A stretch of 64,000 nucleotides of DNA from an uncultured Eubacteriales bacterium (GTDB lineage: Bacteria > Bacillota > Clostridia > Oscillospirales > CAG-272). The notes beneath the pieces are model-generated. The model worked only from the letters and a program-made list of their open reading frames with translations. It was not told the DNA's origin and searched no databases. Position numbers and translations under genes: made by a program. The stretch is from positions 1 through 64,000 of the forward strand of contig CAKRYT010000004.1 of assembly GCA_934432675.1 (NCBI GenBank). Reading direction: 5' to 3'. Every line of letters begins with the position of its first letter. Position 1 is the first letter of the stretch. Positions 49,301-57,281 of this stretch are shown here, piece by piece.

Positions 49301-51475
49301 GGTCAGCGTGCCCGCGGCGATCTTGTGATACTGCTTTTCTTTGTTGCGGCCGTACACGGTGACCGTCGAACGGTCTGCCGTCTCGAACACGAAGAGCGGT
49401 GCATAATAGGTGCCTTCGGCATCCTTATAGTAATACTCTGCGTAGTACGCCGAGAGTCTGTCGACGACCGTAACCTTGGTCGAAGTCGTGCCGCTCTCCG
49501 GTTTGTCAGGGTCGACCAGCACGTCCTGCGTCTTGACCGTGAGCATGAACTTGTAGGTCACACCGTTCTCGGTGAAGGTCAGGATCGTCCCGCCGAAGGC
49601 GGAGGTCGCCGTGGTGAAGAAACCGCTGTGTGCGACACCGTCCGTCCCCGTATAGGTGGCGGTCCGGATGCCGTCCAGTCGCAGCGTCGAGCCGTCCGTG
49701 AGCGTATAGGTAACGTCCATCGCGGCGTTGTAAATCATGTAGCCCAGTTTACCGTTCAACTCCATGAGGCGGAGTACCCCGGCAACCTTCCCCTGCGAGA
49801 TCAGGGTGATGGTGCGTGCCTCGGCGTCGTACGTATAATAGATGCTGGTTATACCGGCGGACGGCGAGTTGTAGGCGGCGATCCCAAAGCCGTTCAGCGT
49901 CAGGTCACCGACCGGATTGTCGTTTGCGTCGGTAGAGACGACGATCGTGTCGTTGTCGATGACGAAACAGTAGATTCTGCCGAGGGCGACTTCCTCCTCG
50001 TTCCGCACCTGGAACGCCGTCCGTCTCTCGCCGTTGACCTTGACGGTCCCGACGGCGATGGTCAGCGTCTTACCGGCGAGCGGGCCGGAGGTAAAGGTCA
50101 CGACGTAGTTCCCTTCGTCGTCAAAGACGTAGGTACCCGTGGATGCGACGGCAATGCCGTCTGCACTCTCCTTCTGGGAGTAGGTCACACCGTTTGCGTC
50201 GTCGAAGGCAAGATTGATGAGTTCGTTGAGCCCCTTGCCTGCGCCCATCTCGTAGAGCGTCGCGTTGAAATCGGCGCGCTTACGGTTCCTGAACAGGAAC
50301 GTGGTACCGTCGGCGTTCAGTTGTGCAATCGGGAAATCGGCGGGGACGTTGTTGAAGGCGATGGTCGAGTTCCGGATCCTGCCCTTGAAGTAACGACCGC
50401 CGCGGCAAAGGTAGACGACACCTGCCTCTCCCTCTGCAACGTATATCATATCCGCGCCGCCGAAGAGGTCGGTGTAACCGCGGCTCCACACGGCGTAGAG
50501 CGTCACGTTCTCCTCGGGGGTGATCTTCTCGACCTCGGGTGCATCGGCGTTAGCCAGGGCAGCATCCATGACGTGAGAATAGTACACCATCTTACCGCCC
50601 GGCGTGAGCGACCAGCCTTCCAGGTAGTAGCCCTCCTTCGTATAGGTGACAAAGGGCAGTTCCGTCTCCACACCGTAGTACACGTTCGCGGACGTTCTCT
50701 GATTTTGGGAGCCGTCCGGGTAGTTGGAGGCGAACGTCAGCGTGCGACCCTCGCGGTCAAAATAGAGGCGGAACGCGTTTTTCGTCGCGTCGTCCCCGAG
50801 CACGAGCTGTGTGACGCTATCGGGCTTGGTCACGGCCGTGAAACCGGTAAAGGTACGTTTTTCCGTCACGGCGTCGCCGATATAACCGTATTCCGTGATG
50901 AGATCCGCCTCGCGGTCGTAGCCGTCCCGCGTGGTGTTCTGCTTGAACACTTCGATCGTGTACTTGATCTTGTACTTCGCGACGAGCGTGATGTCTTCAT
51001 TGCCCATCACGGCATCGGCGGCGAGGGGCTCACCGTCGAGGAGCCACATGCCGAAAAGGCAGTCCGCCTTTTCGGGTACCAGTGCCGCGATCTTCTCGAA
51101 GATGACGTCCCCGGCGGTGAGCGACACCTTTGTCTGTGCGAGGGTGCCGCCGGCAGGATCCAGCGTCAACTCATAGAGTTTGTTCCACTTGGCATAAACG
51201 GTCATATCCGTCTCCGTCGTAACGGAGGTAATACGCTCGCCGGTGCCGTTCTTGTCCCCGTACCAGCCGCCGAAGACGTAACCGTCACGCGTCGGCTCCG
51301 CGGGAGTGTAGGGTTTCCCCTTCGCAATCTGCGCGACGGTACTCGTCCCGTCGTCGATCACCATAGTGAGCGATACCGTATCGGTTGCGGGGCCATCCTT
51401 CTTGTCACAGGCGACAAGGAGACCGAGCAGCAGTACGAGTACGCTGACCAGCAGGAGCAAATGTGTCTTTTTCAT
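46334..51475 (-). CDS. Giant repeat lipoprotein with InlB-like N terminus
   Basis: The 1713-residue protein has a lipobox at Cys23 (LVAC). InlB-type repeats occupy about 30-330 (GYVFGGWYGDKNGTGERITS, EGYYLEGWSLTPGGKMVYYS). After them comes a long array of degenerate beta-rich repeats of roughly 70-130 residues, each with a motif like L-x-L-D-G-F-G-x-A-x-Y (for example LTLNGFGIAAYN, LKLDGFGLAATYSDG, NGYSIYALL). A Thr/Ser/Gly linker with TTSG repeats lies at about 1585-1610. I do not recognise the long repeat as a named domain. It is 62 bases downstream of the LRR lipoprotein gene and is the last gene of the - strand operon. A surface structural or adhesive role is inferred from anchor and repeats. 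Confidence 0.88.
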   Translation of the reverse strand: MKKTHLLLLVSVLVLLLGLLVACDKKDGPATDTVSLTMVIDDGTSTVAQIAKGKPYTPAEPTRDGYVFGGWYGDKNGTGERITSVTTETDMTVYAKWNKLYELTLDPAGGTLAQTKVSLTAGDVIFEKIAALVPEKADCLFGMWLLDGEPLAADAVMGNEDITLVAKYKIKYTIEVFKQNTTRDGYDREADLITEYGYIGDAVTEKRTFTGFTAVTKPDSVTQLVLGDDATKNAFRLYFDREGRTLTFASNYPDGSQNQRTSANVYYGVETELPFVTYTKEGYYLEGWSLTPGGKMVYYSHVMDAALANADAPEVEKITPEENVTLYAVWSRGYTDLFGGADMIYVAEGEAGVVYLCRGGRYFKGRIRNSTIAFNNVPADFPIAQLNADGTTFLFRNRKRADFNATLYEMGAGKGLNELINLAFDDANGVTYSQKESADGIAVASTGTYVFDDEGNYVVTFTSGPLAGKTLTIAVGTVKVNGERRTAFQVRNEEEVALGRIYCFVIDNDTIVVSTDANDNPVGDLTLNGFGIAAYNSPSAGITSIYYTYDAEARTITLISQGKVAGVLRLMELNGKLGYMIYNAAMDVTYTLTDGSTLRLDGIRTATYTGTDGVAHSGFFTTATSAFGGTILTFTENGVTYKFMLTVKTQDVLVDPDKPESGTTSTKVTVVDRLSAYYAEYYYKDAEGTYYAPLFVFETADRSTVTVYGRNKEKQYHKIAAGTLTYDATTGLYLLTVTETFTVPADVSPVFTEPVDFSKVKSCALMLNSDLTQYSVHFWFNYNDGVETVDNTEKYTGADGSELTLVSGFAVYRIKGKKAELGVYKRSGNVAVVSFADRNRYFTLDTDAKTFTVADKTATAYYEVGKDGKVSQEGYLVEDPVKGYFYYVITTDGENKTTTAYHGTQTKTGRTSLTGFPIYSFASDLTEEGTDTPLYSFEYITRDISTGRYFFRYDAAYAGTFRSTNTKDGVLKLDGFGLAATYSDGEGHESYMGMYQKNGDEVQLSASKGTLCFLLAGDTCALRGSEYGRVYVMIDNQVFDGLYAEFDGLGHVTIFRMVKDGEDYVREAVDAAATYTVNGDRATITYRNGAAEHTITVKFGTVTSGSNTLNALHTVHEEVVYAYVNEKDWSVLRLNGDGSATKYLTNGAVETGTYSLITEHLLYYANTSGTQAYIYVYDTERGTATPQEYEAVAYYTTELDSLLFTQYGFAIFNNSVKYYYTVDENDIVTLYYLDENATDKNRYGYVKDDSFGEMSDVKSYGNHTYYKNDGFAINFVRADATKDYYPVQVDKDNILPTLTLTFAPTGGQNFSVSGTVTIGNDTYDCTVVRETVDGVSKMYFMVYNFRFDITIHYEGDGVGTANKSTYEVTGLSNINVMPSYTYLYYLYYIYSMMGSKYASQLKNTYGTITVCTVYKQDGSVEERYMNATFGESASLLLSDGTLIEKLEKTEVVPLASGVYRASFTGGDGYRYTMIFMARTMSAFKTNGYSIYALLREETVPANDGYVVTVNRVIASDIGYPVGSYYSFGLTKDGAEVPASNIIMNNGKIYYIVRGEGEGAKTYYYQLTLVEKSSGSLEEGTGKEGGETTSGETTSGGTTSGGTTSGETTEEKNKPLPLFESATVTVIEATTAYTADGKGFVDVLPDNTILLMSVTTEKDGKETSTILLITECNYDAENGVYTLKTSDEKNYTVTITGGVATITETTAPAAEEQA
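46661..46720 (-). repeat. Four 15-base tandem repeats inside the giant lipoprotein gene
   Basis: ACCGGACGTGGTCYC is repeated four times without gaps, encoding TTSGE/TTSGG units. Such arrays can change length by slippage without breaking the frame. Confidence 0.9.
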
Positions 51476-51503
51476 CTTTTCTTTTTTCCTAACAAATAGT
51501 CAC

Positions 51504-51524
51504 ATGACCGGATATGCCGGCCAT
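51504..51524 (-). promoter_or_regulatory. Intercistronic hairpin
   Basis: ATGACCGG-ATATG-CCGGCCAT with one wobble pair between two genes of the operon. No T run follows, so it is more likely an mRNA-stability element than a full terminator. Confidence 0.4.
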
Positions 51525-51537
51525 GCGGAATAACGGG

Positions 51538-54333
51538 TTAATCGATGGGGGTCCACTGCGCCGTGAGTGTCGTTCCCTCCGCCTGTGCGGAGAGTTCTTC
51601 GGTCGTCACCGTGGTGCCGTCCGGGCGCAACCAGCCGCTGAATGTGTAGCCGGGGCGCGTGGGGGAGGCGATCGGGGCGATAACCTCCGACAGTCTCCTG
51701 TCGTTGAGGACCGTCACGCCCGACACGGTCACCGACACAACGTAACCGCCCTCGTCGGCGAGGTCCGCGTGCAGGACGACCGGACGGTTGGAGGAATTCC
51801 AACGCATATTCCAGTCGCTCATGTCCGTTCCGTCCTCCACGTAGAAGGTAGCGTTGTAGCAACCGTAGAACGCGTTACCGCCGATTACGGCGACCCCTTT
51901 CGGGATGTTCAGTGTCCGCAAGCCGGCGAGCCCCTTGAATGCGTACTTGCCGATGTTCGTGAGCGTCCCCGGCAGTTGCAGTTCCGTCACGTTTCCGAGA
52001 CCGTAGAAAGCAAAGTCTCCGATGGTCTCCACGGCTGTGCCGAGCCGCAGGGTCGTGATGGCGGTGCACTGATAGAAGGCACTGCCGCCGATCGTCCGCA
52101 TCGTGTCGGGCAGATCCAGCGATTGCAGGCCCGTACACTTATAGAAGGCATAACTACCGATGCTCTCGACACGGTTGCCCAGCGTCACCGTTCGGAGACC
52201 CGGGCAGAACGCGAATGCGAGGTTGGGGATTTCCAGCACGGTATCCGGCAGGGTGATGGATTCCAGGGTCGAGCAGCGATAGAAGGCAGCGTTGCCGATG
52301 CTCGCGACCTTGTCGCCGAGGAGGATTTCCCGCAGACTGATGCAGCCGAAGAAGGCGGCATTGCCGATGGCGAGCCCCTCGGAACTTTCATCCAGCATCA
52401 TATCGGAGAAGTCCAGTTTCGTCAGCGATTCGCACTTATAGAACGCCGATTGCCCGATGGTTTCGAGGCAGTAAGGCAGGGTCACCTGCCCGAGCCCCGT
52501 GCAATTGTAAAACGTAAAACTTTTCAGTTCGGTGAGGTACTCGTTCAACGTGACCGAGAAAAGGTCGGTACAGTTATAGAAGGCGCCCTCGCCGATATAG
52601 CGGTACCCGCTCAGATTGGCGAGTGAGCGGAGCGTCGTGCAATCCTTGAATGCGTAGTCGGCGATCCCCGCCACGTTTCCCGGCTTGTTTTCAGAGAGTG
52701 TCACCTCTCCGAGATTGGTATCTTTCTTATAACCGACGACCCAGTTGCCCGCATAGATGACGTTGTTTTCGTCGGGCGTTTTCCAGAGCCGCGTTTCGGC
52801 GAACGCCTGGAAGCCGATGCGCGTGACGGTCTTCGGCACGATGGAGCGCAGGGAGTTGTTCGCGAGTTTCGTACAACCGTAGAAAACGTAGGCGTCGATC
52901 TCCTGCAATCCGTCGTTCAACACCAGTTTGGTGAGTTCCTCACACAGGTTGAAGGCGGACATCTGAATACGCAAAAGCCCGTTACCGGCGCGGAATTCCG
53001 CCAATTTGGAACATTGCTGGAAGGCGACCATACCCACCGTCTGCACGGATGCGGGCAGCGTCACGGATTCGAGTTTGGACGCCCGACGGAAGCAGGCATC
53101 GGCGATGCCGACCGTGTCGCTGCGGAATCCCGTGGCATCGATCTTGGTATAGGCATCCAGATTTTTCACGGCGACCAGCCAACGCCCGGCGTAGACGAAA
53201 TCCATGGCGGCGGCATAGAGTGCCGTCCCGTTGAACACCTTGGCACCGACGTGCGTCACACTGTCGGGGATGGACACGTCGGTAAGTGCCCTGCAATCGT
53301 AAAAGCAACTGTCGTCGATGTCGATGACGCCATCGGGGATCACGACACCGTTCAAAAGAATGTCTTTATAAAAGCAATGGTTACCGATCTTTTGCAGTGC
53401 GCTCCCTTCGGCGAAGGTCACCGAGGTGAGTTTTGCATTGTCACTGAACGCATATTCGCCGAGCGACGTGACCCCGCGTCCGACGGTGACTCCGGTGAGT
53501 TCTGTCATGGCGGAATAGGCATACGGTCCGATACGCACCGTGGCGTCGGGGACCCGCACCTCCGTCAGGGCGGCACCGGCAAAAGCAGACTCGCCGATGG
53601 TTCTGATACCGTCGTGGAGTGTGATCGCCGAGAGTGCCCGACAATAGGTAAAGCAGAAGTCCGGGATGGCGGAGACCCGCTCGGGGACATTCACCGTTGC
53701 GAGTGCGCGACAGCCCTGGAAAGCGGAGACCCCGATGGAGGTCACGCTGTCGGGCAGCGTCACGGAGACGAGTTTGGAGCAGTTGTAGAACGCGCTCGCA
53801 CCGATGGTACGCACCCCGTCTTCAATGACCACGCTCTCAACGTCACGGTTGCCCTTGAAGGCATTGTCCGCGATGGCGGTCACGGGTTTGCCGCGGTAGG
53901 TACCCTCAATGCGGACGTCACCGCCCGCAGTCCCTGCGCGGAGGATCCGATACTCGGAATTGGCGTTATAGAGTTCGTAGATACAGCCGGACTCATAGTC
54001 GCGGTGGAAGGCGAGCGTACCGGACCACGGCGAGACCTGGTCGTTGTCGGCACCGCCCGTTGCCATCACGCGGATTTCGTAGTCACCGACGTCGAGTCCG
54101 GAGAGTTTGTATTTGGTCTTCTCCGTCGTGTTCGTAACGGTCTCTCCGCTGCCCAGATTCTTCACCTCTACGGTGTAAGACCTCGCGAAGTCCACGGCGT
54201 TCCAGGAGAGTTCATTCTCCGCATCGACCGCGAGCCCCGCGGGGGCGTTGAGCCCGTCGCCGCAGGAGGTCAGCACAAGGAGGAAAACGAGCAGTGTCAG
54301 GGTCGTCAGGAACAAGATTTTCATTCGTTTCAT
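51538..54333 (-). CDS. LRR_5 (BspA-like) lipoprotein with Fn3-like and InlB-like ends
   Basis: The 931-residue protein has a lipobox at Cys24 (LTSC), then an Fn3-like domain (about 28-110; LNAPAGLAVDAENELSWNAV, SYTVEVKNLGSGE). More than 20 LRR_5 repeats follow (about 150-850; TSIGVSAFQGCRALATVNVP, ETIGQSAFYKCESLTKLDFS), and one InlB-type repeat ends it (PTRPGYTFSGWLRPDG). The ATG at 54333 overlaps the stop of the VWA gene (ATGA), so this surface protein is made in step with the VWA membrane protein. That coupling is the strongest evidence that the adhesin-like protein belongs to the MoxR/VWA machine. Confidence 0.92.
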   Translation of the reverse strand: MKRMKILFLTTLTLLVFLLVLTSCGDGLNAPAGLAVDAENELSWNAVDFARSYTVEVKNLGSGETVTNTTEKTKYKLSGLDVGDYEIRVMATGGADNDQVSPWSGTLAFHRDYESGCIYELYNANSEYRILRAGTAGGDVRIEGTYRGKPVTAIADNAFKGNRDVESVVIEDGVRTIGASAFYNCSKLVSVTLPDSVTSIGVSAFQGCRALATVNVPERVSAIPDFCFTYCRALSAITLHDGIRTIGESAFAGAALTEVRVPDATVRIGPYAYSAMTELTGVTVGRGVTSLGEYAFSDNAKLTSVTFAEGSALQKIGNHCFYKDILLNGVVIPDGVIDIDDSCFYDCRALTDVSIPDSVTHVGAKVFNGTALYAAAMDFVYAGRWLVAVKNLDAYTKIDATGFRSDTVGIADACFRRASKLESVTLPASVQTVGMVAFQQCSKLAEFRAGNGLLRIQMSAFNLCEELTKLVLNDGLQEIDAYVFYGCTKLANNSLRSIVPKTVTRIGFQAFAETRLWKTPDENNVIYAGNWVVGYKKDTNLGEVTLSENKPGNVAGIADYAFKDCTTLRSLANLSGYRYIGEGAFYNCTDLFSVTLNEYLTELKSFTFYNCTGLGQVTLPYCLETIGQSAFYKCESLTKLDFSDMMLDESSEGLAIGNAAFFGCISLREILLGDKVASIGNAAFYRCSTLESITLPDTVLEIPNLAFAFCPGLRTVTLGNRVESIGSYAFYKCTGLQSLDLPDTMRTIGGSAFYQCTAITTLRLGTAVETIGDFAFYGLGNVTELQLPGTLTNIGKYAFKGLAGLRTLNIPKGVAVIGGNAFYGCYNATFYVEDGTDMSDWNMRWNSSNRPVVLHADLADEGGYVVSVTVSGVTVLNDRRLSEVIAPIASPTRPGYTFSGWLRPDGTTVTTEELSAQAEGTTLTAQWTPID

Positions 54334-57269
54334 TGCTCCGATCCCCCTTTCTTGCGATGTGCCTTTTGCCTGTGCTCGCGCACGAGTTCATGCGGCCATT
54401 TGAACTTGAATTTCCGAACGGCAACATCTGCGAGGAACAGGACAAGTGCCAGGATCATGAACACATATCTCGGGTCAAAGGTCTTCTGTACTGCCGTCAC
54501 AAAGTTGGCGAAGATTTCTTTTGGCTCGTCGTTGTCCTCGATGACGGCCCCGTTGCCGCCCTCTGCCAGTCCGGTGAGGAACGCCGCGAGTTCCCGGTCC
54601 GTCGGGGTGCCGGCGATGTCGTACTCCCCGGAGTACGAGAACGCGCAGTAGGTCTTGCTTTCGGCGAGGACATTGCCCGCCGCATCCACCTTCTGCAAGG
54701 CGATTTCATACACGCCGGGGGTCTTGATGACGAAACCGCAACGGCTGTAATGGTTGGTCGCGCCGAGGGCGGAGGTAACGTAACAGTCGAGGGCCGTCAG
54801 GCGCGTCCCCTCCGGTGCCGCCGTCACCGTATCGAGCGACAGGGGCTGCCCCGTCGCGTCTGCCATGTTCTTTAAGTAGCCGACGATACGTTCCCCGTCG
54901 TCGAGCGACGAAAAGATACTGAGTTGATTCGTGTAGTTATCCCGCGTCAGTTGCATGGAGATCTTTTCCCTCACGGATTCAAGCGGCATGGTTGCGGTCA
55001 CCGCATTGCGGATGAACTGCCTGCCGGAGCCGTTGTTCTGTTCCGTCACGGAGAGAAAATCCGAAGACCACGTACCGTTCAGGTCACACATGAAACTACC
55101 GACGTTACCTTTTCCGTACCGCCACTGGGCATACAGCGGAACACCGTAGTTACTCACAAGCACCAGGTCGGCACCGTCCTTCACCTTCACACCGAAGAAA
55201 CCGTCAATGGTCACGGTCATTTTCGAAGTCTTTTTGCCGTCTACCGTGGCGAGTTCAATGCCGTTCAGGAGCGGCGAGAAGGTGTCGTTCGCAATCACGT
55301 CGTATTTGAGCGGATTGCCGTCCTTGTCCTTGTAGTTGACCTCATCCACCTTGGCGGCATGGAGGTCCTCCTGCATGGAGTCGGTGATGCCGCCCCCCTC
55401 CGCACTGGTGTACAGTTTACCGCCGCCGAGGGTGCACGCCTCCTGCATCTGCTTGGCGGCGTCGGAGCCCTTCTCCACGCCGATGCCGACGACGGAATAA
55501 GTAATACCGTTACTGTTATGGAATTGCCGGATATAATCGTGGTATTCATCCTTCTGGTCCTCGGGCACAAGACCGTCCGTCACGATAATGACGTGGCGCA
55601 CCGCCACGTCCATGGAAAGGAGTGCGCGGCTCGCGGTCTCGATCGGCCCCGGGAAAACGGTGCCGCCCGTAGGTCCGAGTTCGAGCGTTTCGACGATCGC
55701 CCGATCGATCTTGGCGGTTTCGGAACGCGGTGTCAGCCCGAGCCGGATCTCATAATCGGTGTCCAGGGTCATAAGGCCGAAATAGTCTCTCTCGGTCAGT
55801 TTGTCAAGGCACCCTCTCGCGCCTGCGAGTGCAAGTTCGTAATAGGTGTTGCCCTTGTCGTCCTTTGCGCCCATGGAGCCGGAGCGGTCCACGATCACGA
55901 TGAGTGCCGTAGGGGGGGTGTAGTCGATGGCCTGCACCGGCATGATCTCTTGGAGGACCTTGCCGAATTTCCCCATGTCTTCACGGTTGTAGGCGTGGGC
56001 GACGTACTTGTCGTCTTCCCCGTTCTCGCCGGGCACCACGTCGGCACCGCCGACGGTGAAGAGACCGCCGCCGTACGTGCCGACGTAGTCGCGGAGGAGT
56101 TCCTGGAAACCTTCCGGCATCTCCGCCGCCTTGACGTTATTGAGGATAATCTGGTCGTACACACGCATCTCGTCCATCGTCCGCGGCACGGTGTTATCGG
56201 TCGTGATATTCTTGACCGTGACGTCAAACGGATCGTCCCCCTCCGAGAGGAGTGCTTTCAACGCCTCAGACTCCCCGTCCTTGTGTTCGAGGATGAGGAC
56301 CTTGTCGAAGTGTTCCAGATTAAGATACGAGTAATAAACGTTGTTCTCGGTCAGCATATCCCGTCCGCCCGCATCGGCACCGTCGCCGCCGGACGTCCCC
56401 TTCCCGGACAGGAGCCGGAAGGAGAGGGAGTGCAGACCCGCACCGGTGAACGTGTACTGAAAAGTCACGTTCTGCGTACCAGCACCGACGGACACATCCT
56501 GCGTTTCTATGAGCGTACCGTTGTCGTAAAACTCCACCGTGGCAGTGCCCGCAGTGCTTGCGTGCAAGGTCACGCCGATCGGGCAGTTCGTGCCCGGGGT
56601 CACGTGGTAGTCCGGCAGGACGGCACCCACCAGCTGCATATTCACGCCGCCGAAGGAGGAGGGCACGTTGGCGACGTCCACACCGATGCCCTTTGCACTG
56701 ACGCTGCGGATGACGTTCATCGCCGCCTCGTCCGTCTCTTTCCCGTCCGTGACGAGCACGATGCGCGCCGTCTCCGGGTGCGTAAAGAGGGTGGAGGTGT
56801 AAGTCAGCGCGGCGGCGATGTCCGTCGCCGTGGTGTCCGGCCGTTCTGCCGACCGGTAACGGTTCATCATCTTTTCCACCGAGATCTTATCCGTCATTTC
56901 CACGGCATAGACCTGGTCGTAACCGAAAGTGACGATACCGATACTGTAACCGTCATACTGCCCCCGACGGAGGACCGTCCTGACGAATTCGTCTCGCGCG
57001 GCACTTGCCTGTTCCTCGGTGTCCGAGGCATCCACCAGAAGGATGATCTGGTTTTCCTTGTTGGGAATCTCGTAAGTAAAGAAGGTGCCCGCCATGGTCA
57101 GCACCGCGAGTGCAAACACGATGAGGTGCAGGACGATGGAGGTCACGCGGTTCCTGTTCTTCCGATACTTTTTGGAGAGGCGGAAATACAGGAGTGCCGT
57201 CAGCCCGAGGCCGAGCAGGAAGACAAGGAGGAGAAGCGGGTATGAAAAATGAATTCTGAAATGTACCAT
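54330..57269 (-). CDS. Large membrane protein with VWA and GATase-like domains
   Basis: The 979-residue protein has two N-terminal helices (about 8-30 and 43-65). A first VWA-like domain follows (about 72-200; IILLVDASDTEEQASAARDE, with the MIDAS partly changed), then a beta domain and a segment like class I glutamine amidotransferases without a visible catalytic Cys (about 310-440; YVGTYGGGLFTVGGADVVPG). A second VWA domain has an intact MIDAS (about 455-640; IVIVDRSGSMGAKD, HVIIVTDGLVPED), and a final helix at about 935-955 is followed by a basic tail. Such proteins occur beside MoxR/DUF58/BatA genes. GGAGG precedes the ATG, 12 bases after the BatA-like gene. Confidence 0.9.
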   Translation of the reverse strand: MVHFRIHFSYPLLLLVFLLGLGLTALLYFRLSKKYRKNRNRVTSIVLHLIVFALAVLTMAGTFFTYEIPNKENQIILLVDASDTEEQASAARDEFVRTVLRRGQYDGYSIGIVTFGYDQVYAVEMTDKISVEKMMNRYRSAERPDTTATDIAAALTYTSTLFTHPETARIVLVTDGKETDEAAMNVIRSVSAKGIGVDVANVPSSFGGVNMQLVGAVLPDYHVTPGTNCPIGVTLHASTAGTATVEFYDNGTLIETQDVSVGAGTQNVTFQYTFTGAGLHSLSFRLLSGKGTSGGDGADAGGRDMLTENNVYYSYLNLEHFDKVLILEHKDGESEALKALLSEGDDPFDVTVKNITTDNTVPRTMDEMRVYDQIILNNVKAAEMPEGFQELLRDYVGTYGGGLFTVGGADVVPGENGEDDKYVAHAYNREDMGKFGKVLQEIMPVQAIDYTPPTALIVIVDRSGSMGAKDDKGNTYYELALAGARGCLDKLTERDYFGLMTLDTDYEIRLGLTPRSETAKIDRAIVETLELGPTGGTVFPGPIETASRALLSMDVAVRHVIIVTDGLVPEDQKDEYHDYIRQFHNSNGITYSVVGIGVEKGSDAAKQMQEACTLGGGKLYTSAEGGGITDSMQEDLHAAKVDEVNYKDKDGNPLKYDVIANDTFSPLLNGIELATVDGKKTSKMTVTIDGFFGVKVKDGADLVLVSNYGVPLYAQWRYGKGNVGSFMCDLNGTWSSDFLSVTEQNNGSGRQFIRNAVTATMPLESVREKISMQLTRDNYTNQLSIFSSLDDGERIVGYLKNMADATGQPLSLDTVTAAPEGTRLTALDCYVTSALGATNHYSRCGFVIKTPGVYEIALQKVDAAGNVLAESKTYCAFSYSGEYDIAGTPTDRELAAFLTGLAEGGNGAVIEDNDEPKEIFANFVTAVQKTFDPRYVFMILALVLFLADVAVRKFKFKWPHELVREHRQKAHRKKGGSEQ

Positions 57270-57281
57270 TGTTCCGCCTCC

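Noticed and set aside
48770..51499. A 909-codon open frame on the + strand opposite the giant lipoprotein gene
   Set aside because: It mirrors the codon pattern of the real - strand gene, has no domain, signal or ribosome site, and such antisense frames occur opposite every G+C-rich gene in this window.
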